In this document: positions 16,322 to 24,357 of the stretch, piece after piece
Layout of the letters: the number at the start of each line of letters is the position of its first letter
How positions within the stretch are numbered: the first letter of the stretch is position 1
From: Rubrobacter sp.
Lineage (GTDB): Bacteria > Actinomycetota > Rubrobacteria > Rubrobacterales > Rubrobacteraceae
Reading direction: 5' to 3'
NCBI GenBank assembly: GCA_013695475.1
Contig: JACDAJ010000003.1
Span: 1-39,078 of the forward strand
Length of the DNA stretch: 39,078 nucleotides
Notes under the pieces: generated by a model
The model's input: the letters and a program-made list of their open reading frames with translations, nothing else
What the model was told of the DNA's origin: nothing
Database searches by the model: none
Made by a program: the position numbers and the translations under genes

Positions 16322-17637
16322 GGAGTTTGCCGGTGGTGGCGGTGGTGGGGGCGCCGAACGTGGGGAAGAGTTCGTTCGTGAACCGGGTTGTGGGTCGGAG
16401 GTCGGCGGTGGTGGCGGACGAGCCGGGGACGACTCGCGACCGCTCGTACAACGAGGCGGAGTGGGTGGGGAGGGAGTTCGTCCTCGTTGACACGGGCGGG
16501 ATGGAGCCGACGGCGAGGGTCGGGCTTCAGTCCCTCGTCACGCTTCAGGCGAGGGTCGCGGTCGAGGAGGCGGACGTCATCCTCCACATGGCCGACGCCC
16601 GGACGGGGCCGACGGAGGCGGACTCGGCCATCGCCCGCGAGCTTCGGAAGGCTCCGGGCAAAGTGCTTCTCGCGGTGAACAAAATGGACAATCCGGCGGA
16701 CGACTCGGAGCGGTACGGATTCTATTCGCTCGGGGAGGGCGAGCCGCATCCGGTCTCGGCCTCGCATGGCATCGGGATGGGCGACCTCCTCGACGAGGTC
16801 GTCGCCCTCCTTCCGGAGGAGCCGGACGCGGAAGAAGAATCGAACCTTCCTCGAATTGCGATCATCGGCCGCCCGAACGTCGGGAAAAGCACGCTTCTCA
16901 ACCGCCTCATCGGCTCGGAGAGGGCGGTCGTCTCGGAGGTGTCGGGGACGACGACGGACGCGGTGGAGAACGAACTCGAGGTGGATGTCGGGGGCGATGA
17001 AGTCGAGAACTTCGAGAGGTTCATACTCCTCGACACGGCGGGGGTGAACCGGAGCGCGAAGCGTGCCTCGGGGGTTCCTTATTATTCGTCGCTCCGGACG
17101 GCGGAGGCGATACGGAGGTCGGACGTCTCGCTTCTCATGGTGGACGCGGTGGAGGGGCTTTCGGGCGGCGATCTCCAGCTCGCGAGGCAGATCGAGGACG
17201 CGGGCCGCTCGTGCGGGGTCGTCATAAACAAGAGCGACCTCGTCGGGCCCGACGAGGTGCGGGAGATCGAGGGTAAGATTTTCCGGCGGATGACGGACCT
17301 CAAACCGGAGTTCGTCTCGATTTCCGCCCTTTCGGGGAGCGGTGTGGATCTCGTCATGCCGTTCGCGGCGAGGGTCCACCGGGCGTACGGGACGCGGGTT
17401 TCGACGCACGAGGTGGCGGAGTTCGTGAACCGGATCGTCGAGAAGTCGGCCCCGGCGAAAGGGGTGAAGATCCGGTACGCCACCCAGACCGGGACTCGCC
17501 CGCCGAGGTTCACCATCTTCGCGAACCGCCCGGAAGACCTCCGCGAAAACTATCTCCGGTACATCGAGAACGAGATACGGAAACGGTACGGCATGTGGGG
17601 CGTGAGCCTCCGGATACGAGTCAAAAGCTCCCGGTGA
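16318..17637 (+). CDS. der: ribosome biogenesis GTPase Der (EngA)
   Basis: The protein has 439 residues. Two tandem GTPase domains carry GAPNVGKSS and GRPNVGKST P-loops, DTGG and DTAG switch II motifs, and NKMD and NKSD G4 motifs. A C-terminal KH-like domain ends the protein (from about residue 350, including KIRYATQTG). Der is needed for maturation of the 50S subunit. The ATG overlaps the plsC stop. A 122-base spacer containing a long hairpin follows. Confidence 0.97.
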   Translation: MRSLPVVAVVGAPNVGKSSFVNRVVGRRSAVVADEPGTTRDRSYNEAEWVGREFVLVDTGGMEPTARVGLQSLVTLQARVAVEEADVILHMADARTGPTEADSAIARELRKAPGKVLLAVNKMDNPADDSERYGFYSLGEGEPHPVSASHGIGMGDLLDEVVALLPEEPDAEEESNLPRIAIIGRPNVGKSTLLNRLIGSERAVVSEVSGTTTDAVENELEVDVGGDEVENFERFILLDTAGVNRSAKRASGVPYYSSLRTAEAIRRSDVSLLMVDAVEGLSGGDLQLARQIEDAGRSCGVVINKSDLVGPDEVREIEGKIFRRMTDLKPEFVSISALSGSGVDLVMPFAARVHRAYGTRVSTHEVAEFVNRIVEKSAPAKGVKIRYATQTGTRPPRFTIFANRPEDLRENYLRYIENEIRKRYGMWGVSLRIRVKSSR

Positions 17638-17667
17638 ACGGGTCTCCGGTGAACCGGGGCATTATCG

Positions 17668-17753
17668 GGAACATATCGGGGAGAGACGGAAATGAAATCG
17701 GCGGGTCGGGGCGAAGGAACTTCATTTCGTATGTTCCGGCGTGAAAAGGAGGA
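17668..17753 (+). promoter_or_regulatory. leader stem-loop plus strong ribosome-binding site before the nucleotidyltransferase fusion gene
   Basis: The left arm has GGAACATA (17668-17675) and GAAATGAA (17689-17696), separated by a 13-base bulge. The right arm is almost continuous, TTCATTTC (17721-17728) then TATGTTCC (17730-17737). Both 8-mers pair perfectly and in the right order, giving one asymmetric hairpin. It ends six bases before AAAAGGAGGA (17744-17753), the best Shine-Dalgarno sequence of the left arm, seven bases ahead of the ATG. This layout suggests control of translation or of mRNA stability. Confidence 0.65.
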
Positions 17754-17759
17754 GTTTTC

Positions 17760-20273
17760 ATGAAGGCGATAATAATGGCGGGCGGGCAGGGTACGCGGCT
17801 CCGGCCACTCACGAGCGAGCAGCCGAAGCCCATGATCCGGATAGCGAACCTCCCGTGCATGGAGCATATAGTGAATCTTTTGAAAAGCCACGACTTCACC
17901 GACATTGTGGTGACGCTTCAATTCATGCCCGAGGACATCCGGGACTATTTCGGCGACGGCTCCCAGTGGGGCGTGAACATGAAATACTCCGTCGAGGACG
18001 CCCCCGCCGGAACCGCCGGCTCCGTGAAGATGGCCGAGTCCGAACTCGACCTCGCGGACGGCGAGCCGTTCCTCGTCATAAGCGGCGACGCCCTCACCGA
18101 CGCCGACCTCACCCGCCTCGCCGAGTTCCACGGGGAGAAAGGCTCCGACGCGACGATGGTCCTGAAAAGCGTCGAGAACCCTTTGGATTTCGGCATCGTC
18201 ATCACGGAGGAGGACGGCCGGATCTCCCGCTTCCTCGAGAAGCCGGCGTGGGGGCAGGTTTTCTCGGACACGGTGAACACCGGCATATACCTCCTCGACG
18301 GCTCGGTGATGGATAAAATACCCGACCCGGAGTCCGAGGGCGAGTACGATTTCTCGGAGGATCTCTTCCCGGCGATGCTCGACGACGGACGCCCGATGTT
18401 CGGGTACGTCACCGAGGAATACTGGGAGGACATCGGCACCTTGGAGCAATACTCCGCCGCGCAGAGGGATGTCCTCGACGGCTCTGTGAAGGGCGTGAGG
18501 CCGCCGGGAACGCGCCTCCGGGAGAATATATACGTCGGGAGCCGGGCGCAGCTCGACGAGGGGGAACTCGAGGGGCCGGTCGTCATCGGGGAGAACGTCC
18601 GGATTGACGAGGGGGCGAAGGTGAGTCCGTATTCGGTGATCGGCTCGAACGTCGTCGTCTCCGCCGGGGCGAGGGTCGAGCGATCCGTCGTCGCCGACGG
18701 GTCGTACATCGGCGAGGGCGCGGAGCTTGTGGACACCCTCGTCGGCCGCTCGTCATACGTCCAGGCGAGGGCGAGGCTTCTCGAGAGAAGCTCCCTCGGC
18801 GACGACGTCATCGTGGGCGAGGGCGCGACGGTCTCGCCGGAGGTGAAGGTTTATCCTCACAAGACCATCGAGGACGGGGCGAATGTCACGCAAAGCCTCA
18901 TATACGAGACGATGGGGCTTCGGACGGTTTTCAAGGGGGGGAAGGTCGCGGGGAAGTTCAATGTGGATCTCACCCCCGAGGTCCTCATCCGGCTCGCCTC
19001 CTCGTTCGGGACGACGCTCGACCCCGGCGCGATCGTGACCCTCGGCCGCGACTCTTCGCCCGCCGCCCAAGTCGCTAAAAGGGCGATGACGGCGGCTCTC
19101 CTCGGGACGGGGGTGAACGTCCGCGACCTCCGGGCGGCGCATGCCGGGGTCGTCCGCCACGACGTTTTGGCGGGGAAGTCGTCGGCGGGGGCGCATCTCC
19201 GCCGGGGCGACGACCCCGACGACATCGAGGTTCTCTTCTTCTCCTCCGACGCGACCCCGATGACGGAGTCCGACGAGCGGAGCGTGGAGAAGGTTTTTGT
19301 GAGGGAGGAGTACCGGCGGGCGCATGGCGGGGACGACATCGGGGAGCTTATTTATCCGGCGCGGGCGGTCGAGCAGTATGTGGAGAGGCTCGAGAGGGCG
19401 TCGGACGTGTCGAAGACGTCGGGTTCGACGATCGTGGTGGATTTCTCGGGGGGTGTGGCGAACCTCGTCGCGAGCCGGGCTTTTTCGAGGCTCGGGATAA
19501 ACGCGGTCGTCGTCTCGGGTTTCGCGAACGCGAACGTGGTTGGATCCGCCCCCGGGATGGGCTTCGAGGAGTCGGTCGAGCGCGTCGGGGGGATCGTCCC
19601 GACCGTGGACGCGGCGTTCGGGTGCGTCGTCGGCCCCACGGGGGAGGACATTCAGTTCGTTGACGACCGGGGCGGATACATCCCGCCGGATATCATGCTC
19701 GCGTGCCTCATCGAGCGTATGGAGCCGAGCAAAGTCGTCCTCCCGGTGAGCCTGAGCTCGGAGTACGGGCGGCTCGTCGAGGCGGGCGGGGGCGTTTTGT
19801 CGGAGAGCCGGACGGGGCTTGGGAATATCTCCATACAGGCCGCCTCCTCCTCGGCGGACATCGGGGCGACGGGCGACGGATGCTATGTCTTCCCGGATTT
19901 CCTCCCCGCCCCCGACTGCTTCATGGTCATATCATGCGTCCTCAAACTGTTCGGGGCGGGTTCTTCGGGCGCCCCCCTCTCTGAGGCGAGGCGGCGTTTC
20001 GGTGACTCGTTCGGGGGTGTCTCGCGCGAGGTACTCGATTGTCCGTGGGGGGCGAAGGGGCGTGTGATGCGCGGCCTCGCGGAGAGGTTCGGCGGCGACC
20101 CCGACGCCATCCTCACAGACGGAGTGAAGCTCTCGGTGGACGGAGGGTGGGTTCTCATGCTCCCCGACCCCGACAACCCGCTCTTCCACGTGTACGCCGA
20201 GACCGACTCCGACCCGGAGGGAGTCAAGTCCGAGTATTCAGATCTCGTCAAATCCCTCATAGAATCCGAATGA
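17760..20273 (+). CDS. nucleotidyltransferase / left-handed beta-helix / phosphomannomutase-like fusion protein
   Basis: The protein has 837 residues. Residues 1-235 form a sugar-1-phosphate nucleotidyltransferase with MAGGQGTRLRPLT, PKPM and the catalytic-Asp region VISGDALTDAD (107-117). Residues about 250-385 are hexapeptide repeats of a beta-helix. Residues about 395-837 align with alpha-D-phosphohexomutases but lack their active site. The phosphoserine loop (TASHNP type) is replaced by AGKSSAGAHLRR (471-482) and the metal loop DGDxDR by VGPTGEDIQF (624-633). Family relatives are annotated as mannose-1-phosphate guanylyltransferases; GTP/mannose specificity is not proven here. It would supply an activated hexose for envelope glycans. 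A strong ribosome-binding site and a leader hairpin precede it, and an intrinsic terminator follows. Confidence 0.9.
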   Translation: MKAIIMAGGQGTRLRPLTSEQPKPMIRIANLPCMEHIVNLLKSHDFTDIVVTLQFMPEDIRDYFGDGSQWGVNMKYSVEDAPAGTAGSVKMAESELDLADGEPFLVISGDALTDADLTRLAEFHGEKGSDATMVLKSVENPLDFGIVITEEDGRISRFLEKPAWGQVFSDTVNTGIYLLDGSVMDKIPDPESEGEYDFSEDLFPAMLDDGRPMFGYVTEEYWEDIGTLEQYSAAQRDVLDGSVKGVRPPGTRLRENIYVGSRAQLDEGELEGPVVIGENVRIDEGAKVSPYSVIGSNVVVSAGARVERSVVADGSYIGEGAELVDTLVGRSSYVQARARLLERSSLGDDVIVGEGATVSPEVKVYPHKTIEDGANVTQSLIYETMGLRTVFKGGKVAGKFNVDLTPEVLIRLASSFGTTLDPGAIVTLGRDSSPAAQVAKRAMTAALLGTGVNVRDLRAAHAGVVRHDVLAGKSSAGAHLRRGDDPDDIEVLFFSSDATPMTESDERSVEKVFVREEYRRAHGGDDIGELIYPARAVEQYVERLERASDVSKTSGSTIVVDFSGGVANLVASRAFSRLGINAVVVSGFANANVVGSAPGMGFEESVERVGGIVPTVDAAFGCVVGPTGEDIQFVDDRGGYIPPDIMLACLIERMEPSKVVLPVSLSSEYGRLVEAGGGVLSESRTGLGNISIQAASSSADIGATGDGCYVFPDFLPAPDCFMVISCVLKLFGAGSSGAPLSEARRRFGDSFGGVSREVLDCPWGAKGRVMRGLAERFGGDPDAILTDGVKLSVDGGWVLMLPDPDNPLFHVYAETDSDPEGVKSEYSDLVKSLIESE

Positions 20274-20316
20274 GGGCGCGCCTGGCGGAATCGTGGCGGA
20301 ATCGGAGACAATCGGA

Positions 20317-20351
20317 AACCGCCCTTTTGCGGGTGTTCAGCGGTTGTTTTT
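20317..20351 (+). terminator. intrinsic terminator after the fusion gene
   Basis: An outer stem AACCGC (20317-20322) with GCGGTT (20340-20345) encloses a CCC/GGG inner pairing. It is followed at once by GTTTTTG. It lies 44 bases after the stop and separates this gene from rsiG. Confidence 0.6.
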
Positions 20352-20399
20352 GCTTGAGTGGGAGATATGTCGGTCAAAAGACTGTACGTAAGGTAGAGG

Positions 20400-20421
20400 G
20401 GAAGTTATACTTCCGGTTATG
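20400..20421 (+). promoter_or_regulatory. leaderless rsiG promoter with a palindrome over the -10 box
   Basis: TATACT (20406-20411) lies seven bases before the ATG at 20419, the same geometry as cmk. The -10 box is embedded in the perfect dyad GGAAGT-TAT-ACTTCC (20400-20414), a natural repressor-binding layout. There is no Shine-Dalgarno sequence. A -35 element is not obvious. Confidence 0.6.
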
Positions 20422-20745
20422 GGTGAAGAACGAAAAGGAGCGGGCGGTGGGGCGGGTGGTTTTGACTGGGCCGCCGGCTCCGAGGACTTGACGGCGTTGA
20501 GCGTCGAGGAGTTGAAGGGCCATTTGGAGGCGTTCGCTGAGGAGGAGCGGGAGGTCAGCTACCGGAGGAGGGTTTTGCAGGGGCGCATCGATCTCATAAG
20601 GGCCGAGATAGCGGGGCGCGGCGGCGACCTCTTCGCCTCCCCCGAGGATCTCGCCCGGGCCCTCCTCGGGGAGTCCGGCGGCGAAGGCTCCGGCGGCGGG
20701 CTTGGCTCTTCGCCCCGATCCCCCGAGGGGCGTGGCGGCCCGTGA
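20419..20745 (+). CDS. rsiG: RsiG-like c-di-GMP-binding anti-sigma factor
   Basis: The protein has 108 residues. A central helical hairpin region (about 28-68) contains the exact signature E(X)3S(X)2R(X)3Q(X)3D at E43, S47, R50, Q54 and D58, which defines the c-di-GMP-binding helix of RsiG proteins. In Streptomyces, RsiG with bound c-di-GMP holds the sigma factor WhiG inactive. Streptomyces RsiG has two signatures in one chain, while the Rubrobacter protein has one per chain and works as a homodimer. This protein has one, so the dimeric form is expected. The glycine/serine-rich ends look disordered. No WhiG gene is in the window. The stop overlaps the FHA gene start (GTGA). Confidence 0.85.
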   Translation: MGEERKGAGGGAGGFDWAAGSEDLTALSVEELKGHLEAFAEEEREVSYRRRVLQGRIDLIRAEIAGRGGDLFASPEDLARALLGESGGEGSGGGLGSSPRSPEGRGGP

Positions 20746-21197
20746 GCCTTTGCCCGGAGTGCGGCTCGGAGGTTGCCGTCGGGATGAAGTTCTGCTCGGA
20801 GTGCGGCACACGCCTCGACCCCGGCGGGACGACGGTCTCGTACTCGCCGAGCTTCGCGGAGGACGACGACGAGGCGACCTCCTCCTCGGTTCCGGCCAAG
20901 GGCGCGGCCCTCATAGAGCTCGACCAGGTCGAGGGGACCGCCGGGAGGCGCATGCACGACGTCGGGGTCGAGGCCGTGACCATCGGCCGCGTCCCCCAGT
21001 GCGACATCTTCCTCGACGACGTCACAGTCTCGAGGAAGCACGCCGAGGTTCTCCGGGGCGACCACGGATTCAGGATACGCGACGTCGGGAGCCTCAACGG
21101 CACGTACGTCAACCGCGTCCGCGTGGACTCCGTGGACCTCCGGAACGGCGACGAGATACAGGTCGGCAAATACCGATTCAAGTTCGTGTTCACATAA
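20742..21197 (+). CDS. zinc-ribbon and FHA domain protein
   Basis: The protein has 151 residues. An N-terminal zinc ribbon (C4, C7, C18, C21) is followed by an acidic linker (about 35-60) and an FHA domain (about 75-148) with VTIGR, SRKHAEV and SLNGTYVN, the phosphothreonine-binding residues all present. The linker begins GTTVSYSPSF, a possible kinase target analogous in position to the TT motif of GarA, but not the same sequence. FHA proteins read Ser/Thr-kinase signals. The neighbouring MerR gene repeats the garA-Rv1828 pairing of mycobacteria. GTG start in a four-base overlap with rsiG. Confidence 0.9.
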   Translation: MSLCPECGSEVAVGMKFCSECGTRLDPGGTTVSYSPSFAEDDDEATSSSVPAKGAALIELDQVEGTAGRRMHDVGVEAVTIGRVPQCDIFLDDVTVSRKHAEVLRGDHGFRIRDVGSLNGTYVNRVRVDSVDLRNGDEIQVGKYRFKFVFT

Positions 21198-21299
21198 TAC
21201 GGGAGACTTCCAGGCGAGGCGGCCTCCCTCGGCCCGGGGGGGGGCCAGTGGGGCATCAACATCCGGGCATTCAGATGGAGAGGAATGGAGTGATCTAGT

Positions 21300-21995
21300 T
21301 TGGAGAACGGCGGAGGCGGCAAGGACAGTTTCACGATCGGCGAGGTGGTTGAGAGGCTCAAGCCGGAGTTCCCGAGCCTCTCGGTGAGCAAGATCCGGTA
21401 CCTCGAGCGCCGGCGGCTCATAAACCTGAACCGGACGCGCGGCGGATACCGCCTCTTCTCCGGGCAGGACGTCGAGCTTCTCAGGTACATCCTCACGCTC
21501 CAGGACAAGGAGTACCTCCCGCTCAAGGTGATAAAGAAGCGCATCGAGGGCGGCGCCCCGGTCATGGCGATGTCGAAGGACTCGGCGGGCGACCTTTCGT
21601 CGGTCCTCGAGGACCGGGTGTACTCGAAGGACGAGCTGGCCGACGCGCTCGAGGCGGACACGCGCTTCGTCGAGGAGCTCCTCACGGTTCAGGTCATAGG
21701 GAGGACGGGCGAGCTCACGCAGCGCGACCTCGAGATCGCCCGCATGGCGTACGAGATGGCGAAGCACTCGATACAGCCGCGCCACCTCCGGGGCATGATG
21801 GCCGCCGTGGACCGGGAGGCCGCCATGTTCAAGCAGATACTCAACCCCGAGCTCCGCAGCGGCGACGAGCAGCGCGTGGCCGAGGCGATGGCGAAGGCCC
21901 GCCACCTCGCCTCCGTGGACTCCCGCCTCAAAGAGCTCATGATGGCGAACGTGATCGAAGCCTTCGCCCCGTCGCCGTCGGACGGCCGCCCGTGA
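21300..21995 (+). CDS. MerR-family transcriptional regulator (Rv1828/FtsR type)
   Basis: The protein has 231 residues from TTG 21300, with GGAGTG about 10 bases upstream. The N-terminal winged helix-turn-helix (FTIGEVVERL, SVSKIRYLERRRLI, TRGGYRLFS) is standard MerR, but residues 100-231 are a long helical domain without the cysteines of metal sensors. Position next to the FHA gene points to the Rv1828/FtsR group, which in corynebacteria controls division genes. That role here is inference. A seven-codon mini-frame (ATG 21274 to TAG 21297) lies directly upstream. The gene overlaps apt (GTGA). Confidence 0.85.
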   Translation: MENGGGGKDSFTIGEVVERLKPEFPSLSVSKIRYLERRRLINLNRTRGGYRLFSGQDVELLRYILTLQDKEYLPLKVIKKRIEGGAPVMAMSKDSAGDLSSVLEDRVYSKDELADALEADTRFVEELLTVQVIGRTGELTQRDLEIARMAYEMAKHSIQPRHLRGMMAAVDREAAMFKQILNPELRSGDEQRVAEAMAKARHLASVDSRLKELMMANVIEAFAPSPSDGRP

Positions 21996-22576
21996 GCGGA
22001 TCCGACAGCGCAGGCCACCCCGACGCCCCCGACGCCCCCTCCGAGCGGGTCCGGGCGCTCATCCGGTCGGTTCCGGGGTTCCCGAGGGCGGGCGTGTCGT
22101 ACAAGGACATAACGCCCCTGATCGAGGACGGGGGGGGGATGCGCCTCGCCGTCGACGCGCTCGCGCAGGCGATAGACGCGGCCGGCATCGAGTACGACCG
22201 CATCGTGTCCGCGGAGGCCCGGGGCTTCGTGTTCGGGACGGCGCTGGCGTACCGCGCCCGGAGGGGGATCGTGCTCGCGAGGAAGCCCGGCAAGCTGCCC
22301 CGCGAGACGATATCCGCCTCGTACGACCTCGAGTACGGCTCCGACTCCCTCGAGGTCCACGCCGACTCGATCCCGCCCGGCGCCCGCGTCCTCGTCGCCG
22401 ACGACCTCCTAGCCACCGGTGGCACCGCCCGCGCCATGTGCCGTATCGTCGAGAACGCGGGCGGTGCCGTCGCCGGGGCCGCCTTCATCATCGAGCTCGG
22501 ATACCTCCGGGGCCGAACCCTCCTCGACCCATACAAAACCGTCTCCCTCGTGAACTATGAAGACCCCTCCGAATAA
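21992..22576 (+). CDS. apt: adenine phosphoribosyltransferase
   Basis: The protein has 194 residues. It salvages adenine with PRPP to AMP. It has the N-terminal PGFPRAGVSYKDITPL, the flexible loop RKPGKLPRETISASYDLEYG and the PRPP-binding loop VLVADDLLATGGTA (133-146). A 20-residue N-terminal extension from the GTG 21992 is variable in the family. It is co-translated with merR and overlaps the recombinase gene by 20 bases. Confidence 0.95.
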   Translation: MSGSDSAGHPDAPDAPSERVRALIRSVPGFPRAGVSYKDITPLIEDGGGMRLAVDALAQAIDAAGIEYDRIVSAEARGFVFGTALAYRARRGIVLARKPGKLPRETISASYDLEYGSDSLEVHADSIPPGARVLVADDLLATGGTARAMCRIVENAGGAVAGAAFIIELGYLRGRTLLDPYKTVSLVNYEDPSE

Positions 22577-23654
22577 CCCGGACAAAAGGGCGGCGGAGCC
22601 CGTCCCGGGCATAGGGGCAATGGAACCGGAAAGCCCCCCCGAGTCCCTCCCCGAAATCGTCGAAAACCTTGAAAACGTCCCCGTCGAGCACGCGGGATCC
22701 TTCCCTCATACGGGCGTTCCGACCGAGACCCCCCGTCCTTCACCCCCCGTCGAGGATCTCCTCGCCGTCTTTCTGAGGACGCTCTCCAGCCCCGAGACGA
22801 TTAAAACCTATAATACGGAGATACGTATGTTCGCCTCGTACATCGAGGGGGAGCTCGGGGTGCCGCTCGGGGGGATCGGGGCGGAGAACCTCTCACTTTA
22901 CCGTGAGCGCCTCATAAAGGAGTACGCGCCCGCGACGGCGGCGAAGAAGCTGACGGCGGTGAGGAGGTTCCTCGTCTTCACGCACATGGGCGGGGTGACG
23001 CGGCTCGGCCCCGACGCGCTGCGGTACTTCGCGAAAAGTCCGAGGGTCTCGGAGGACTCCTCGTACAACGTCCTGACCGAGGAGGAGCTTTCGAGGATGC
23101 TCGGGCAAGCCCGGGTGGAAAGCTACCGGGACTATGTGATCCTGGCCGTCATGGCCTCGTGCGGCGTGCGGGAGGCCGAACTCGTCAGCCTCCGGATAGG
23201 CGATTTCCGGGAGGTCGGGGGAGGCGAGGACGGGGAGCCTCCCATACAAGTCAGGGTTGAGGGGAAGGGGGGGAGGATCCGCAACGTCGCCGCCTCCCCC
23301 GACCTCTGGCGAGTCGTCCAGCGATACGTCCTCCTCACCGGACGCAGCCTGAACTCGCGCTCTGACTCCCGCCGACCCCTCTTCGAGTCGAGGGAGGGCG
23401 ACGCGAGGCCACTCACGACCCGCTCCATAAGGAACATAGTCAAGAAATACGTCCGGAGGGCCGGAATAACGAAAGCCATATCCCCGCACTCCATACGCCA
23501 CACCGTGGGGACGAACATGGCCGTCAACGAAGCACCGCTCCTAGTCATACAGCAGTTCCTCGGCCACTCGGATCCGAAGACCACCCTCCGGTACATAAGA
23601 AGAGCCGAAGAACTCGCCAACAAGGCATACCAATATAATACGCTCCCGATCTAG
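22557..23654 (+). CDS. xerC: Xer-type tyrosine recombinase
   Basis: The protein has 365 residues. An N-terminal tail of about 60 residues precedes a SAM-like core-binding domain (about 65-160). The catalytic domain has the complete set R205 (GVREAE), K237, H311-R314 (HSIRH), H337 (LGHSDP) and the nucleophile Y346. The length and domain layout suit XerC/XerD/XerA, which resolve chromosome dimers at dif, and no phage or integron genes surround it. XerC, XerD or a single Xer cannot be distinguished here. It overlaps apt by 20 bases and is the last gene of the left arm. Confidence 0.9.
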   Translation: MKTPPNNPDKRAAEPVPGIGAMEPESPPESLPEIVENLENVPVEHAGSFPHTGVPTETPRPSPPVEDLLAVFLRTLSSPETIKTYNTEIRMFASYIEGELGVPLGGIGAENLSLYRERLIKEYAPATAAKKLTAVRRFLVFTHMGGVTRLGPDALRYFAKSPRVSEDSSYNVLTEEELSRMLGQARVESYRDYVILAVMASCGVREAELVSLRIGDFREVGGGEDGEPPIQVRVEGKGGRIRNVAASPDLWRVVQRYVLLTGRSLNSRSDSRRPLFESREGDARPLTTRSIRNIVKKYVRRAGITKAISPHSIRHTVGTNMAVNEAPLLVIQQFLGHSDPKTTLRYIRRAEELANKAYQYNTLPI

Positions 23655-23794
23655 CCCAAGCGGAACCCGCTCTCAGTGTCTTTCCCCACCCGAGGCTGCC
23701 CGTCCATGCCCGGGATTTCGTAATCTTCAAAGAGCCATAGTCACGCTCACGCAGGCCAGACGACTCAGGAACCCGCCGCCGGAAAGCCATGGCA

Positions 23795-23839
23795 AGCCGA
23801 GAGACCAGCGCCGACTTGAAAGGCGCTGGTCTCTCGGCT
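23795..23839 (+). terminator. 18-bp perfect hairpin between convergent genes
   Basis: AGCCGAGAGACCAGCGCC (23795-23812), a nine-base loop GACTTGAAA, and its exact reverse complement (23822-23839). It lies between the plus-strand recombinase gene and the minus-strand small secreted protein gene, so a bidirectional terminator fits. The tail CGTTCATCTC is only moderately T-rich. The rest of the 202-base gap shows no gene. Confidence 0.7.
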
Positions 23840-23856
23840 CGTTCATCTCAGTTATG

Positions 23857-24291
23857 CTATTCCGATAGGCACACCCCGTCGTCCTCGACGGGGAACTCCT
23901 CCGGGCAGCCGCCTCCCGGCATCACCGGCACGGAGCCGGAGTCAGGCTCCCCGGCCTCGAGGAGCGACCCAGAATCGTCCGGTTTCGTGGGATACTGATC
24001 GTCCGTCGGAGAGACGACAGTCGTGGTCTCCCTCACGGTGGACTCGCCGGAGCCGGAACCAGTCGAGTACTGGTCGGACGAAGGGGTGCCACCATTCAAG
24101 TCGTCGCCGTCGTCATCATTCAAGTCGTCGCCGTCCTGGGCCATCGCCACACTCGCCGAGTCCATACCGGAGTAGACCCCGAACCCCAGATCCTCCCACG
24201 CGGCACGTGCGAGGAGAGCGCATGACAGAACCGCGGCCACAACAGCAATCCTTGCAGCCCAGCTAGAACCCAATCCAGACAATCCAGACAA
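23857..24291 (-). CDS. small secreted or membrane-anchored acidic protein
   Basis: The protein has 144 residues from a TTG preceded by GGGAGG. An N-terminal hydrophobic helix (about residues 13-32, AARIAVVAAVLSCALLARAA) could be a signal peptide or anchor. It is followed by an acidic, Asp/Ser/Thr/Gly-rich disordered region with two internal repeats (DDLN twice, DQY twice). The C-terminus has a cysteine pair in GGGCPEEFPVEDDGVC, a pattern seen in small extracellular proteins. I recognise no family. It has its own TATAAT box and appears monocistronic at the convergence point. Base composition is less GC-rich than its neighbours. Confidence 0.65.
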   Translation of the reverse strand: MSGLSGLGSSWAARIAVVAAVLSCALLARAAWEDLGFGVYSGMDSASVAMAQDGDDLNDDDGDDLNGGTPSSDQYSTGSGSGESTVRETTTVVSPTDDQYPTKPDDSGSLLEAGEPDSGSVPVMPGGGCPEEFPVEDDGVCLSE

Positions 24292-24357
24292 AATTCCCGC
24301 CCTCCCGGCATTAGAACCTCAAGAACCTTTTCTTCCTGCCAAACCTTCCTTGGGATC

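Noticed and set aside
22557-23839. Integrase with attachment site or integrated element at the recombinase gene
   Set aside because: No tRNA gene, no direct-repeat att pair and no phage or plasmid genes are present. The gene is embedded in a housekeeping operon, so a chromosomal Xer protein is more likely.
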